Origin: a virus
Virus record (IMG/VR): IMGVR_UViG_3300007533_000367
Location: 1 to 21,936 of that record
Direction: 5' to 3' (one strand)
DNA length: 21,936 bases
The notes below the pieces were generated by a model. The model was given only the letters and a program-made list of their open reading frames with translations, was not told the origin of the DNA and did not search any database. Positions 12,550-21,014 of this stretch are shown piece by piece; position 1 is the stretch's first letter; each line of letters starts with the position of its first letter. The position numbers were made by a program, and so were the translations under genes.

Positions 12550-13062
12550 GTGGCAATGGATCCCGATGATTCGCAAGTTACTGATTTCCAGGACCGTTTC
12601 TATTTCTCGCTGTCGCAGCTGAGCAATGCGTTTGGCCCGGCCCGAGAGACGATCGGGAAACGGTTGCAGCTGGCCGGCATCAATGCGGTCAAGCGCCGGG
12701 CCGGCCATCCGGTCTACCACATTGGCGAGGCGGCCAAGGCGATCCTCGCCGGCGAGCAGGCCTCGTTCGAGGGGATCGACAACCCGGACGGGCTGCCGCC
12801 GAAGGAGCGGCTGGATTGGTACCGCTCGGAGAACGAGCGCACGAAGCTCGAACGCGAGCAGGGCGCATTGGTTCCCCGGGAAACGCACGAGCGGATCGTC
12901 GCCGAGCTGGTCAAGTTGATCCTGCAACCGCTGGAGACGCTGCCCGACTCGCTCGAGCGGCAGTGCCGCCTCGAGCCGGAGGCCATCGCCGCAGTCGACC
13001 GCGAGGTGGACCGCGTGCGCGAGGCGCTGGCGCAGCGCCTGGAAAGCTATGAGCTACTGTAA
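12550..13062 (+). CDS. terminase small subunit (Nu1-like, DUF1441)
   Basis: A 170-residue protein. Its N-terminal half (DRFYFSLSQLSNAFGPARETIGKRL, quoted here as its start, then KRRAGHPVYHIGEAAKAIL) is a winged-helix-like DNA-binding domain of the DUF1441/Nu1 type, and a charged linker (DWYRSENERTKLEREQGALV) leads to a C-terminal helix with an ERIVAELVKLI core. The small subunit recognises the packaging site and recruits the large subunit. GTG at 12550 and ATG at 12556 (two codons later) are both possible starts. The stop overlaps the large-subunit start by 14 bases, with GGAAAG ahead of it. Confidence 0.85.
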   Translation: MAMDPDDSQVTDFQDRFYFSLSQLSNAFGPARETIGKRLQLAGINAVKRRAGHPVYHIGEAAKAILAGEQASFEGIDNPDGLPPKERLDWYRSENERTKLEREQGALVPRETHERIVAELVKLILQPLETLPDSLERQCRLEPEAIAAVDREVDRVREALAQRLESYELL

Positions 13063-15151
13063 CGGCGCGGCGGCCGTGCGCGACCTGGCGCGCCTGGTGC
13101 GACCGCCCAAGCGCATGCCGGTCAGCGAGGCGGTCGGGCGCTTCGTGAAGGTGCGCACGCCCAGCGGCGGCGTGGCGGCCTGGGACCGGACGCTCACGCC
13201 GTACATGTGCGAGCCGATGGACATGCTCGCCAGCCGGTATCACGAGGCCGTCGTGTTCGTCGGGCCGGCCCGCACGGGCAAGACCAACGGCCTGGTCGAC
13301 GGCTGGATCGGCTACAACGTGATGTGCGATCCGGGCGACATGCTCATCGTCCAGATGTCGCAGGAGAAGGCGCGCGATTATTCGAAACTGCGCGTCAATC
13401 GCCTGCTGCGCAACAGTCTGGAGATTGGCGCCGAGCTCGCGAGCAGCAAGCAGGACGATAACACCTACGACAAATGGTTCCGCAGCGGCGTGGCCGTGAA
13501 AATCGGCTGGCCGACCATCAACCAGCTGGCGTCGAACGATTTCAAATACGTGGCATTGACGGACTACGACCGCATGCCGCAGGACATCGACCGGGAGGGC
13601 TCGCCGTTCAGCCTCGGCCAGAAGCGCACGCAGACCTATCTGTCGCGCGGCATGACGCTGGCCGAGTCCTCGCCGGGCTTCGAGGTCAACGACCCGAATT
13701 GGAAGCCACGGCCGGAGGCGCCGCACGAGGCACCGCCGACGCGCGGGATCTTGTCGTTGTATAACCTGGGCGACCGGCGCCAGCTGTATTGGCGCTGTCC
13801 ACATTGCGCGGAATACTACCGCCAGCCCATCGGCATCGAGGGGTTCGCGTTCGCGCGAAACCGCGACCTGTTCGGGATCACGGACACGATGCTGGCCGGC
13901 GACGTTCACGTCGTCTGCACATCGTGCGGCGGCCTCATCGACGAGGGCCACAAAGGCGCGATGACGGCGAGCGCCATCTGGGTACCGGAGGGCTGCCACA
14001 TCGAACGCGAGGGGGATGAATACGGCCTGGCCGGCCAGCCGCGGCAGAGCACCATCGCCTCGTTTTGGATGGGCGGCGCCGCGGCGGCCTATCAGAGCTG
14101 GACCTCGATTGCGCAGCGCTATCTCAACGCGATGCGCCAGTTCGACTTGACCGGCGATGAGGAGCTGCTGCGCGCCACGACCAACGTCGACCAGGGCGCG
14201 GCCTACCTGCCGCGTCAGCTCGCGGCCTCCGCCAACCAATCCGACTACGGTCAGCGAACCGAAAGTCTCGAGCGGTTCGCGGTGCCGGAGGGCGTGCGCG
14301 GGCTGCTGGCCGCGGTCGACGTCCAGGGCGGTCAGAATGCGCGGTTCGTGGTGCAGGTCATCGGGCTGGGCCGTCACGGCGAGAAGTGGATCGTGGACCG
14401 CTACGCGCTGACGGACTCGGAACGCACGGACGGGGACGGCAACAAGTTGCCCATTCAGCCGCACGCGCATGTCGAGGACTGGGAGCTGCTCACCAAGCGC
14501 GTGGTGAACGCGACCTACCAGTTGCCGGATGGCCGCGAGCTGCGCATCTATCGCACGGCGGTCGATTCCGGCGGCGAGGACGGCGTCACCGAGCAGGCCT
14601 ATACCTGGTGGCGCGGGTTGCGCAAGACGCGGCTGCATCGCCGCGTCTGGCTCATCAAGGGCGGCAGTACCGACGCCGGCCAGAAGGTGAAGCAGACGTT
14701 CCCGGACAGCTCCGGGCGTTCGGATCGAAAGTCTGGCAGCAGGGGCGACGTACCCGTCCTGATGGTCAATCCGAACAAGATCAAGGACGCGGTCAACAAC
14801 GACCTGGCGCGCGAGACGGTCGGGCCCGGTTATATCCATTTGCCGGATTGGCTCGGCCAGTGGTTCTTCGACGAGCTCTCGGCCGAGCGCCGCGACGACA
14901 AGGGCCGTTGGCGCAAGGTCTCGAAACGCAATGAGGCGTTCGACCTGCTGGTCTACGTCTACGCGCTGCTGTTCCATCTGCGCCTCGAGCGCGTGAATTG
15001 GGGCGCGCCGCCGGCCTGGCTGAGGCCCTGGGACGAGAACAGCGAGGTCATGACGGCCGAGCAGCGCCGCGAGATGAAGGCGCCAAGCGACTCCAGGGCG
15101 GCGAACACCGAGAACGGCGGCCGTCAGGCGCGATTCAAATTCAAGACGTGA
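13049..15151 (+). CDS. terminase large subunit (lambda GpA family)
   Basis: A 700-residue protein. The ATPase has a Walker A GPARTGKT (residues 72-79, K78) and a Walker B YVALTDYD (about 167-174, D172/D174). Paired CxxC motifs at C250/C253 (RCPHCAEYY) and C290/C293 (VVCTSCGGL) match the zinc-binding insert of the GpA family. The C-terminal half (AAVDVQGGQNARFVVQVIG, then VDSGGEDGVTEQAY) is the RNase-H-fold nuclease that cuts cos, and the protein ends in the usual low-complexity basic tail. It pumps DNA into the prohead and cuts it. The match to the lambda type implies cohesive ends. Confidence 0.95.
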   Translation: MSYCNGAAAVRDLARLVRPPKRMPVSEAVGRFVKVRTPSGGVAAWDRTLTPYMCEPMDMLASRYHEAVVFVGPARTGKTNGLVDGWIGYNVMCDPGDMLIVQMSQEKARDYSKLRVNRLLRNSLEIGAELASSKQDDNTYDKWFRSGVAVKIGWPTINQLASNDFKYVALTDYDRMPQDIDREGSPFSLGQKRTQTYLSRGMTLAESSPGFEVNDPNWKPRPEAPHEAPPTRGILSLYNLGDRRQLYWRCPHCAEYYRQPIGIEGFAFARNRDLFGITDTMLAGDVHVVCTSCGGLIDEGHKGAMTASAIWVPEGCHIEREGDEYGLAGQPRQSTIASFWMGGAAAAYQSWTSIAQRYLNAMRQFDLTGDEELLRATTNVDQGAAYLPRQLAASANQSDYGQRTESLERFAVPEGVRGLLAAVDVQGGQNARFVVQVIGLGRHGEKWIVDRYALTDSERTDGDGNKLPIQPHAHVEDWELLTKRVVNATYQLPDGRELRIYRTAVDSGGEDGVTEQAYTWWRGLRKTRLHRRVWLIKGGSTDAGQKVKQTFPDSSGRSDRKSGSRGDVPVLMVNPNKIKDAVNNDLARETVGPGYIHLPDWLGQWFFDELSAERRDDKGRWRKVSKRNEAFDLLVYVYALLFHLRLERVNWGAPPAWLRPWDENSEVMTAEQRREMKAPSDSRAANTENGGRQARFKFKT

Positions 15152-15158
15152 GGTAAGC

Positions 15159-15365
15159 ATGGCATTTACGAGCGCCGATCTGGACGCACTCGACCGCGCC
15201 ATCGCCTCGGGCGAGCTGTCGGTCAAATTCAGCGATCGCGAGGTGACCTATCGCGATGTTGCGAGCCTGAAATCGGCCCGGAATTTCGTGCAGCAGAAAA
15301 TCGCCGAGCAGAACGGCCATCGCCGCACGCGCCAGGTACGCGTGACCGTGGGCAAGGGCGTCTGA
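15159..15365 (+). CDS. head-tail joining protein gpW
   Basis: A 68-residue protein (MAFTSADLDALDRAIASGEL, then FSDREVTYRDVASLKSARNF). The xxLxALDxAIASGxxxVxFxDRxVTYRxVxxL pattern is the gpW family. In lambda, gpW closes the connector after packaging and joins the tail. It follows the large terminase by 7 bases and overlaps the portal start as TGATG, the classic A-W-B order. Confidence 0.92.
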   Translation: MAFTSADLDALDRAIASGELSVKFSDREVTYRDVASLKSARNFVQQKIAEQNGHRRTRQVRVTVGKGV

Positions 15366-16909
15366 TGAGCAAGCCCATCCTGAAATGGCTCGGCGGTGTT
15401 CTGATGAGCGCCGGCGGCTATGGCTCGACGCCGCCGCCCGGGCCGGCGAACCTGCCGTATGAGTCAGCCGGATACGGCCGGCGCTCGAAAAATTGGAACG
15501 CGCCGGGCACCGGTCCGAACATGACGCTCTATGGGGCGCTGATCACGCTGCGCAACCGGAGCAAGGCGGGTTATCGCAACAATCCCTGGATTCGGCGCGG
15601 CATCGAATCGCTGGTCTCGAACGAGGTCGGCGTCGGCATCGTCCCGCGCAGTCGCGCGGAGGATGAGGCGTTCCGCGCCGCAGCCAATGCACTTTGGGCC
15701 AAGTCGGTCGATGAGCTGGACGCCGACGGGATCCTGAATTTCTATGGGCAGCAGGCCCTGTCCAGCCGCACGCGGAACATGGCCGGAGAGGCCTTTCTGC
15801 GCCGGCGGCGCCGGCGTAGCGATTTCGGCACGCACGTGCCGTTGCAGGTCCAGTTGCTCGAGCCTGACTTCGTGCCGCACACCTTGAACGAGGTGCTGCG
15901 CAACGGTAACCGCGTGCGCCAGGGCATTGAGCTGGACAAGCGCGGTCAACGCGTCGCCTACTGGATGTATAAGTCGCATCCGAATGACGGCATGTGGGCG
16001 ACCGACTTCTCGCAGCTCATTCGTGTGCCGGCCTCGGACGTGATTCACCACTACATTCCGCTGCGCCCCGGACAGCTGCGCGGCGAGCCGGTCACGGCGC
16101 AGGCGCTGCTCAAGGCGCATACGTTCGATTCCTATGACGATGCCGAGCTGGTGCGCAAGCAGAGCCGGGCGCCCTACACGGGGTTCATCAAAAAAAGTTA
16201 CACTGGCGAGGAGGATTGGCAATACGACCCGCTGACCGGCGAGCGATACTCGACCGACAGCGAGGGCGTGGCCAACATCTCGGTCGAGGCGGGGACCATG
16301 CTGTCCGGTCTGCCGGGCGAGGAGCCGGTGCTGTTCGACGGCGACGACACCGGCGCCGGCTACGCCGACTTCATGCGCCAGCAGATACTCGGCATGGCGA
16401 CCGGCATTGGCGTGCCGTATGAAATCCTCAGCGGGGATTGGTCGAAGGTCAATGACCGGCTGATGCGCGCCATTTTGCAGGAGTTCCGCCGGCACATCGA
16501 GGCCGCCCAGGACCACCTGATGATTTTCCAGGTCTGCCAGGGCGTGTGGCGCTGGTGGATGGATGCGGCGGTGATGAGCGGCGCACTGGCGGCGCCCGAC
16601 TATCAGAGCCGCCGGTCGGAGTATCAGGCGCATGAATGGCGCCCGCACGGCTGGCCCTATCTCAACCCGCTGCAGGACGTGCAGGCGAAGAAGGAGGCCA
16701 TCGCCGCTAACCTCACCAGCACCGAGGCCGAGGTCGCCAAAACGGGCTATGACGTCGAGGACATCGTGAAGCAGAACATCAAAACAGAAAGCGATATGGT
16801 CCAGAAACGGCGCGAGGCTGGCCTGGCGGACTATCCGGCCGACGGTAAGTCCGCGCCGCGCGCGTCGGCATCCGGCCAATCCGACCCGCCTAACAATCAG
16901 CCCGCGTAA
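15365..16909 (+). CDS. portal protein (lambda GpB family)
   Basis: A 514-residue protein of the lambda portal family: NMTLYGALITLRNRSKAGYR and NNPWIRRGIESLVSNEVGVG near the N-terminus, LLEPDFVPHTLNEV, YWMYKSHPNDGMW, RVPASDVIHHYIPLRPGQLR and a conserved C-terminal QEFRRHIEAAQDHLMIFQVC block. It forms the ring through which DNA enters and leaves the head. Length is typical of the family. The C-terminal 20 residues are polar and disordered (SAPRASASGQSDPPNNQPA). The stop codon lies in the loop of a hairpin at 16899-16916. Confidence 0.93.
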   Translation: MSKPILKWLGGVLMSAGGYGSTPPPGPANLPYESAGYGRRSKNWNAPGTGPNMTLYGALITLRNRSKAGYRNNPWIRRGIESLVSNEVGVGIVPRSRAEDEAFRAAANALWAKSVDELDADGILNFYGQQALSSRTRNMAGEAFLRRRRRRSDFGTHVPLQVQLLEPDFVPHTLNEVLRNGNRVRQGIELDKRGQRVAYWMYKSHPNDGMWATDFSQLIRVPASDVIHHYIPLRPGQLRGEPVTAQALLKAHTFDSYDDAELVRKQSRAPYTGFIKKSYTGEEDWQYDPLTGERYSTDSEGVANISVEAGTMLSGLPGEEPVLFDGDDTGAGYADFMRQQILGMATGIGVPYEILSGDWSKVNDRLMRAILQEFRRHIEAAQDHLMIFQVCQGVWRWWMDAAVMSGALAAPDYQSRRSEYQAHEWRPHGWPYLNPLQDVQAKKEAIAANLTSTEAEVAKTGYDVEDIVKQNIKTESDMVQKRREAGLADYPADGKSAPRASASGQSDPPNNQPA

Positions 16910-16919
16910 GCGGGCTTTG
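16899..16919 (+). terminator. hairpin over the portal stop codon
   Basis: AGCCCGC (16899-16905), loop GTAA containing the stop TAA (16907-16909), GCGGGCT (16910-16916), then TTGT. The stem is strong, but the T-run is short, so it may be a weak terminator or an mRNA-stabilising structure rather than a full stop. Confidence 0.5.
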
Positions 16920-16939
16920 TCATATCCGGAGGAAACGAA

Positions 16940-18085
16940 ATGCCAGCAGCTAACGCGCCCCAGGGGCAGCATTGGTTCCGCGTGGACAATGTGTCCGGCG
17001 AGCCCGGCAGCAGCGACAATCCGCGTGTCGCGGAAATCAACATATTCGCGCAGATCGGCGAGAGCTGGTTCGACGACAGCGGCGTGACCGCCGGCAATTT
17101 CGTGCGCGCCGTCGACGCCCTGGGCGAACTGGACGAAATTATGCTGCGCATCAACTCGCCGGGCGGCGACGTGATGGACGGTCTGACCATCACGAACTAC
17201 CTGATGCAGCATCCGGCCCATATCACGGTGCGCGTCGAGGGCCAGGCCGCCAGCATCGCCAGCGTCATCATGATGGCCGGCGACGAACGCATCATGGGCG
17301 TGGGCACGACAGTGTTCGTACACGACCCGCTGACCATAGCCTTCGGCGACGCCGAGGACATGCGCAAGATTGCCGATGAGCTGGACACCATCCGCGACGG
17401 CATCCTGGAGGTCTACCAGCAGCGCGTCGACATGACCCGCGATGAGCTGGTGACGCTGCTCAACGACGATACCCGCATGACGGCCGACGAGGCCGTCACC
17501 TGGGGCTTTGCGACCGGCTCCGACTCGACCATCAAGGCCGCCGCTACGACCGACCTGAGCGGCGTGCTCGAGGCCGCGCGCGAGCAGTTCACGCAGTTCA
17601 TGCACCGCCAGCCGAGCGAAATCGAACAGGTCCGTGCCCAGCTCGCCGAGCGTGACACGACCATCGAGCAGCTCAACGCTCAGATGGTTGAGCGTGACAC
17701 GACCATCGAGCAGCTGCGCGCCGGCCCGCCGGCGGCCGACGCGGCCGAGGTCATCCAGGCCTGCGCCGATGCCAAGGTCCCGGAGATGGCCGCCGGCTTC
17801 GTGTCCGACAAACTGCCGATGGTGACGGTCGCCGAGCGCCTGGCCTTCGTTGGCCAGGTCCGCGATCTGTGCGCCGCGGCCGAGGAAGACCCGGGCCGGT
17901 ATTTGGCGCATATCGACTCGCCCATCGAGATGCTGCGCACCGCCATCGTCGACCTGCAAGCCGCGAAGGAGCAGGAAATCGAGCACTATATCCCGGGCAA
18001 CGAACGCGGCGGTAAGTCCCGGGTCGCGTCGTCGGACATCTACCGCCAGCGCAACGCTTCCACCCTACTGCAAAGAGGACAGTGA
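16940..18085 (+). CDS. head maturation protease (ClpP-like)
   Basis: A 381-residue protein. The N-terminal 200 residues are a ClpP/S49-like serine protease: INSPGGDVMDG (about 71-81) as oxyanion-region motif, GQAASIAS with S105 as likely nucleophile and VFVHDP with H128. In phages this enzyme cleaves scaffold and capsid proteins in the prohead, as the lambda C protein does. The C-terminal part holds a coiled coil with a 14-residue tandem repeat (AERDTTIEQLNAQMVERDTT) and a further helical region. A scaffold (Nu3-like) function for that C-terminal half is possible by comparison with lambda C/Nu3, but no separate internal start was established. A GGAGG at 16928-16932 supports the start. Confidence 0.88.
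   Translation: MPAANAPQGQHWFRVDNVSGEPGSSDNPRVAEINIFAQIGESWFDDSGVTAGNFVRAVDALGELDEIMLRINSPGGDVMDGLTITNYLMQHPAHITVRVEGQAASIASVIMMAGDERIMGVGTTVFVHDPLTIAFGDAEDMRKIADELDTIRDGILEVYQQRVDMTRDELVTLLNDDTRMTADEAVTWGFATGSDSTIKAAATTDLSGVLEAAREQFTQFMHRQPSEIEQVRAQLAERDTTIEQLNAQMVERDTTIEQLRAGPPAADAAEVIQACADAKVPEMAAGFVSDKLPMVTVAERLAFVGQVRDLCAAAEEDPGRYLAHIDSPIEMLRTAIVDLQAAKEQEIEHYIPGNERGGKSRVASSDIYRQRNASTLLQRGQ
17648..17715 (+). repeat. 26-bp direct repeat in the protease gene
   Basis: The same 26 bases (starting GAGCGTGACACGACC) occur at 17648-17673 and 17690-17715, a 42-base (14-codon) period. They encode repeated ERDTTIEQL in a coiled coil. Exact DNA identity suggests a recent duplication. Confidence 0.85.
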
Positions 18086-18087
18086 TC

Positions 18088-19038
18088 ATGCCCACTCAGA
18101 CCGAAGCCACCCACGCGGGTGAGTTCATTCTCAATGCCGACGGCGAGGCCTTCGATAAGGTGGCCGTGCTGTCGGGCCAGACTCTCAAGGCCGGCAGCGT
18201 GGTCGGCAAGATTCTGCGCGAACTGGCGGCCGCCAACAATCCAGCCGTCGTCGGCACCGGCAACGGCACCATGACCAAGGTCAAGGGCGGCCCGCGCGTC
18301 AAAACTGGCGACTACGTCGTGACCTGCACCGCGATCGCGGCCAACGGCGGCACATTCTCGGTGGTCGACCCGGACGGCAACGCGCTGCCCGACCTGGTGC
18401 TCACCGCCGGCGCCGGCACCGCGACCGACTACGAGAGCGACCAGATCAGTTTCACCGTCACCGACGGCTCGACCGACTTCGCGGTCGATGACGTGTTCAC
18501 CATCGCGGTCACGGCCGGCGCCACGCCCACCGTAGTCGGCACCGGTGACGGCACGCTGTCCGCGCTGGCGCTCGGTCCGAACGCCCAGAACGGCACCTAT
18601 CGCCTGGAGTGCACCGCGGCGGTCACCAACGGCGGCACCTTCTCGGTGACGGCGCCGGACGGCGGCGCGCTGCCGGACCTGGTCATGGGCGCCGGCTCCG
18701 GCGCGTCGACGGATTACGTGAGCGACCAGCTCGACCTGACCGTTACGGACGGCTCGACCGATTTCGCCGTCGGCGACTATTTCCACGTCATCGTCTCGCG
18801 CCCGGCGACCTACGGCCAGGTGGCCGAGTACGACCCGACGGTCTACGACGGTCGGCATCGCGCCGCCGGGATCATGTACGACGCGGTCGATGCCTCGGCC
18901 GCCTCGGCCGACGGCACCGCGGTCGTGCGCGACTCGGAGGTGGCCAGCACCCTGCTGGCCTGGAATGCCAGCCGCACGGCGGCCGAGCAGGCCGCGGCCA
19001 TCGAGGACCTGGAGAAGCTGCTCATCGCGGTCCGCTAA
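18088..19038 (+). CDS. head decoration protein (gpD-like) with duplicated insert
   Basis: A 316-residue protein. Residues about 10-50 (EFILNADGEAFDKVAVLSGQ, TLKAGSVVGKI) and the last 75 (ATYGQVAEYDPTVYDGRHRA, AGIMYDAVDASA, ending EDLEKLLIAVR) are the two parts of the lambda-D-like decoration family that stabilises the capsid shell. Between them two 95-residue units (52-146 and 147-241) are tandem copies: both begin PxVVGTGxGT and contain GGTFSV, LPDLV, TDYxSDQ and TVTDGSTDFAV. So the decoration protein carries a duplicated extra domain, making it much longer than plain gpD. The ATG at 18088 has GAGGA at good spacing (18075-18079); the in-frame GTG at 18082 is too close to it. Confidence 0.88.
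   Translation: MPTQTEATHAGEFILNADGEAFDKVAVLSGQTLKAGSVVGKILRELAAANNPAVVGTGNGTMTKVKGGPRVKTGDYVVTCTAIAANGGTFSVVDPDGNALPDLVLTAGAGTATDYESDQISFTVTDGSTDFAVDDVFTIAVTAGATPTVVGTGDGTLSALALGPNAQNGTYRLECTAAVTNGGTFSVTAPDGGALPDLVMGAGSGASTDYVSDQLDLTVTDGSTDFAVGDYFHVIVSRPATYGQVAEYDPTVYDGRHRAAGIMYDAVDASAASADGTAVVRDSEVASTLLAWNASRTAAEQAAAIEDLEKLLIAVR
18241..18810 (+). repeat. two 285-bp tandem units in the decoration gene
   Basis: Units 18241-18525 and 18526-18810 abut exactly with a 285-base (95-codon) period. DNA identity is partial while the protein pattern is well kept, so the duplication is not very recent. Confidence 0.8.
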
Positions 19039-19066
19039 CCAACAGTCATCGGTATCCGTATAAGAC

Positions 19067-19090
19067 AGGCCCGCCGCGTGCGGGCCTTTT
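19067..19090 (+). terminator. hairpin terminator between gpD-like and capsid genes
   Basis: AGGCCCGC (19067-19074), loop CGCGT, GCGGGCCT (19080-19087), then TTTT. An 8-bp GC-rich stem with four Ts looks like a Rho-independent terminator or attenuator. It lies between the decoration gene and the major capsid gene. Confidence 0.65.
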
Positions 19091-19117
19091 CATTTAACTC
19101 GTAGGAGATTTGCAGAC

Positions 19118-20128
19118 ATGCCCACTCCCGATTTTTTCCAGAGCGACGCGTTTGAGCTGACCCAGCTGACCGCCGCCATCAATGCGCCGGTCGAAGGCCA
19201 GGCCGTGCCGAATATCGTCGATGACCTCTTCCAGGAAGAGGGCGTCGCCGTCAATCGCATGTATATCGAGATGGAAAGCAACACGCTGTCCCTGGTGCCG
19301 GCGCGCGATTACGGCTCGCCGGGCGACCCGACCAGCATCGACCGCCGCCAGGTGAAGGGGTTCGATCTGATTCACCTGCCGACGACCGGCGCCGTCTTCG
19401 CCTCCGAAGTTCAGGGCGTGCGCGAGTTCGGCACCGAGATGGGATTGCAGACCATCGAGAGCAAGCGCAATTCCGTCCTGGCGAAAATGCGCCAGCGTCT
19501 GCAGGCGACCATTCGCTACCATCGCATCAAGGCCTTGCAGGGTCAGATCATGGACGCGGATGGCGCCAAGGTTCTGATGAACGTCTTCACCGAGTTTGGT
19601 GTCACGCAGCAGACCAAGGATTTCAAGCTCAGCACCGACACCACCAAGATCAAGCTGATCATGGAGCAGGCGAAGGAGCTGGCCGAAAACGCTATCGGCG
19701 ACTCGACCAGCATCGTCGGCTGGCGTTGCTATGCCGGTCGCAACTGGTATGACACGTTCGTCACTCACCCGAAACTGGAAAACGCTTTCCAGCGCTGGCA
19801 GGACGGCGCCCTGCTCATGGGCTCGCAGGCCCGCCGGCCGTTCACGGCCTTCGACGTCGACTTCATGAAGCTGTACGGCAAGGTCGGCCAACAGGAGTTC
19901 ATCAACACCGATGAGGCCTATCTGGTGCCGGTGCTCGACGATCCGGATGCCTACATCACGCGCTACGGGCCGGCCAACTACATCGAGACGGTCAACACCA
20001 TCGGCCTGCCGTATTACGCCAAGGCCCAGTTGATGGACTTCGACAAGGGCGTCATGCTCGAGGCGCAGAGCAACGTGCTCAGCATCCCGACGCGCCCGCG
20101 CTCCATCATCAAGTTAACCAAGTCCTAA
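19118..20128 (+). CDS. major capsid protein (lambda gpE family)
   Basis: A 336-residue protein with the lambda-E type layout: FELTQLTAAINAPVEGQAVP near the start, DLFQEEGVAVNRMYIEM, VPARDYGSPGDPTSIDRRQV, LIHLPTTGAVFASEVQGVRE, and the late LVPVLDDPDAYITRYGPANY / NTIGLPYYAKAQL blocks. It builds the icosahedral shell together with the decoration protein directly upstream. The start ATG at 19118 follows GTAGGAGATTT, a good Shine-Dalgarno. Length is that of the family. Confidence 0.95.
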   Translation: MPTPDFFQSDAFELTQLTAAINAPVEGQAVPNIVDDLFQEEGVAVNRMYIEMESNTLSLVPARDYGSPGDPTSIDRRQVKGFDLIHLPTTGAVFASEVQGVREFGTEMGLQTIESKRNSVLAKMRQRLQATIRYHRIKALQGQIMDADGAKVLMNVFTEFGVTQQTKDFKLSTDTTKIKLIMEQAKELAENAIGDSTSIVGWRCYAGRNWYDTFVTHPKLENAFQRWQDGALLMGSQARRPFTAFDVDFMKLYGKVGQQEFINTDEAYLVPVLDDPDAYITRYGPANYIETVNTIGLPYYAKAQLMDFDKGVMLEAQSNVLSIPTRPRSIIKLTKS

Positions 20129-20133
20129 GCGGG

Positions 20134-20159
20134 CGGCCGGGGCTATCAGGCCCCGGCCG
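20134..20159 (+). other. strong hairpin after the capsid gene
   Basis: CGGCCGGGGC (20134-20143), loop TATCAG, GCCCCGGCCG (20150-20159): a perfect 10-bp GC stem just before the next start at 20167. No T-run follows, so it is more likely a stability or processing element than a terminator. It also explains the lack of an obvious Shine-Dalgarno for the next gene. Confidence 0.65.
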
Positions 20160-20166
20160 AATCATT

Positions 20167-20466
20167 ATGGTCGACTTCGATCGGATGGATGCAGTTTGCG
20201 TCGCCACCTTCGGCGAGACGGCGACCTATACGCCCGCCGGCGGCGGCGCGCCGGTCGGTTTGTCGGTCATCTACAAGCGCGAGTACCTGGTGCAAGACGA
20301 GGTCCAGGGCTACGTGACGACGGCCAGTCTACAGGCCTCGCTCGCCGACCTGCTGGGCGTGACGCGCGGCGATGCGCTCACGGTGCACGGCAAGACTTAC
20401 ACCATCCAGGAGGATCCGCATCGGGACGACGGCGGCCTGGCCGTGCTGGTGCTCGAGGTGACCTGA
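20167..20466 (+). CDS. head-tail joining protein (gpFII-like)
   Basis: A 99-residue protein: MVDFDRMDAVCVATFGETAT, then YTPAGGGAPVGLSVIYKREY, with a beta-rich middle and ALTVHGKTYTIQEDPHRDDG at the end. The short beta-barrel pattern and place directly after the capsid gene match the FII-like family that joins head and tail. The start has no good Shine-Dalgarno (a hairpin lies just upstream), and the stop overlaps the next start as TGATG. Confidence 0.75.
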   Translation: MVDFDRMDAVCVATFGETATYTPAGGGAPVGLSVIYKREYLVQDEVQGYVTTASLQASLADLLGVTRGDALTVHGKTYTIQEDPHRDDGGLAVLVLEVT

Positions 20467-21014
20467 TGCTGAACGTGCAACTGGATGTCAGCCAAGTCAC
20501 GTCGATGCTGACGGGCCTGGAACGCGCGGTCATGCCCAAGGCCACGGCCTCGACCCTGAACAAGGTGGCGCGCAAGGCGCAAGCCGTGGCGGTCAAGCGG
20601 ATCGCCAAGGACATCGGGATTAAGCAAATGGAGGTCCGGAAGTACCTGCGGATCCAGAAGGCGACCTGGCGCAATCTGCGGATCTCGGTCAAGAGCCGCG
20701 GTAAGCGGGTGCCGATCTCGAAATTGAGCGCGCGCCAGACGAAAAAGGGCGTGACCTACCGCTCGCAGGGCAAGCGCAAACTGATCCCGGGCGCCTTCAT
20801 CGCGGATGTCCGCGTCAAGGGGTCGCCCGATGTCTACAAGCGCCAGGGCAAGGCGCGCTTTCCGCTCGAGCGCCTGCGCGCGGTCTCGATCCCGCACGTG
20901 ATGATCAAAGCCGCGATCGACCGCGCCCTGTGGGAGGTTTCCCGGGAAACCTGGGACAAAAATTTTCCGCATGAGGTCGAGCATTACCTGCGCCGGGCGG
21001 GCTTCGTGCGATGA
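20466..21014 (+). CDS. tail completion protein (gpZ-like)
   Basis: A 182-residue basic protein: MLNVQLDVSQVTSMLTGLER, ATASTLNKVARKAQAVAVKR, IAKDIGIKQMEVRKYLRI, and later KGSPDVYKRQGKARFPLERL and PHVMIKAAIDRALWE. This matches the prophage tail protein Z family (tail completion). The start ATG at 20466 overlaps the previous stop; the longer open frame upstream to 20196 is a shadow of the FII-like gene. The end overlaps the next start by ATGA. In lambda, gpZ prepares the tail for joining to the head. Confidence 0.85.
   Translation: MLNVQLDVSQVTSMLTGLERAVMPKATASTLNKVARKAQAVAVKRIAKDIGIKQMEVRKYLRIQKATWRNLRISVKSRGKRVPISKLSARQTKKGVTYRSQGKRKLIPGAFIADVRVKGSPDVYKRQGKARFPLERLRAVSIPHVMIKAAIDRALWEVSRETWDKNFPHEVEHYLRRAGFVR

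Noticed and set aside
12911-15226. 771-residue open frame on the minus strand across the large terminase
   Set aside because: It is the antisense shadow of a clear terminase gene in GC-rich DNA and has no recognisable domain or start signal.
15464-17986. 840-residue open frame on the minus strand across portal and protease genes
   Set aside because: It spans two recognised genes in antisense and their boundary, which a real gene would not do; composition-driven open frame.
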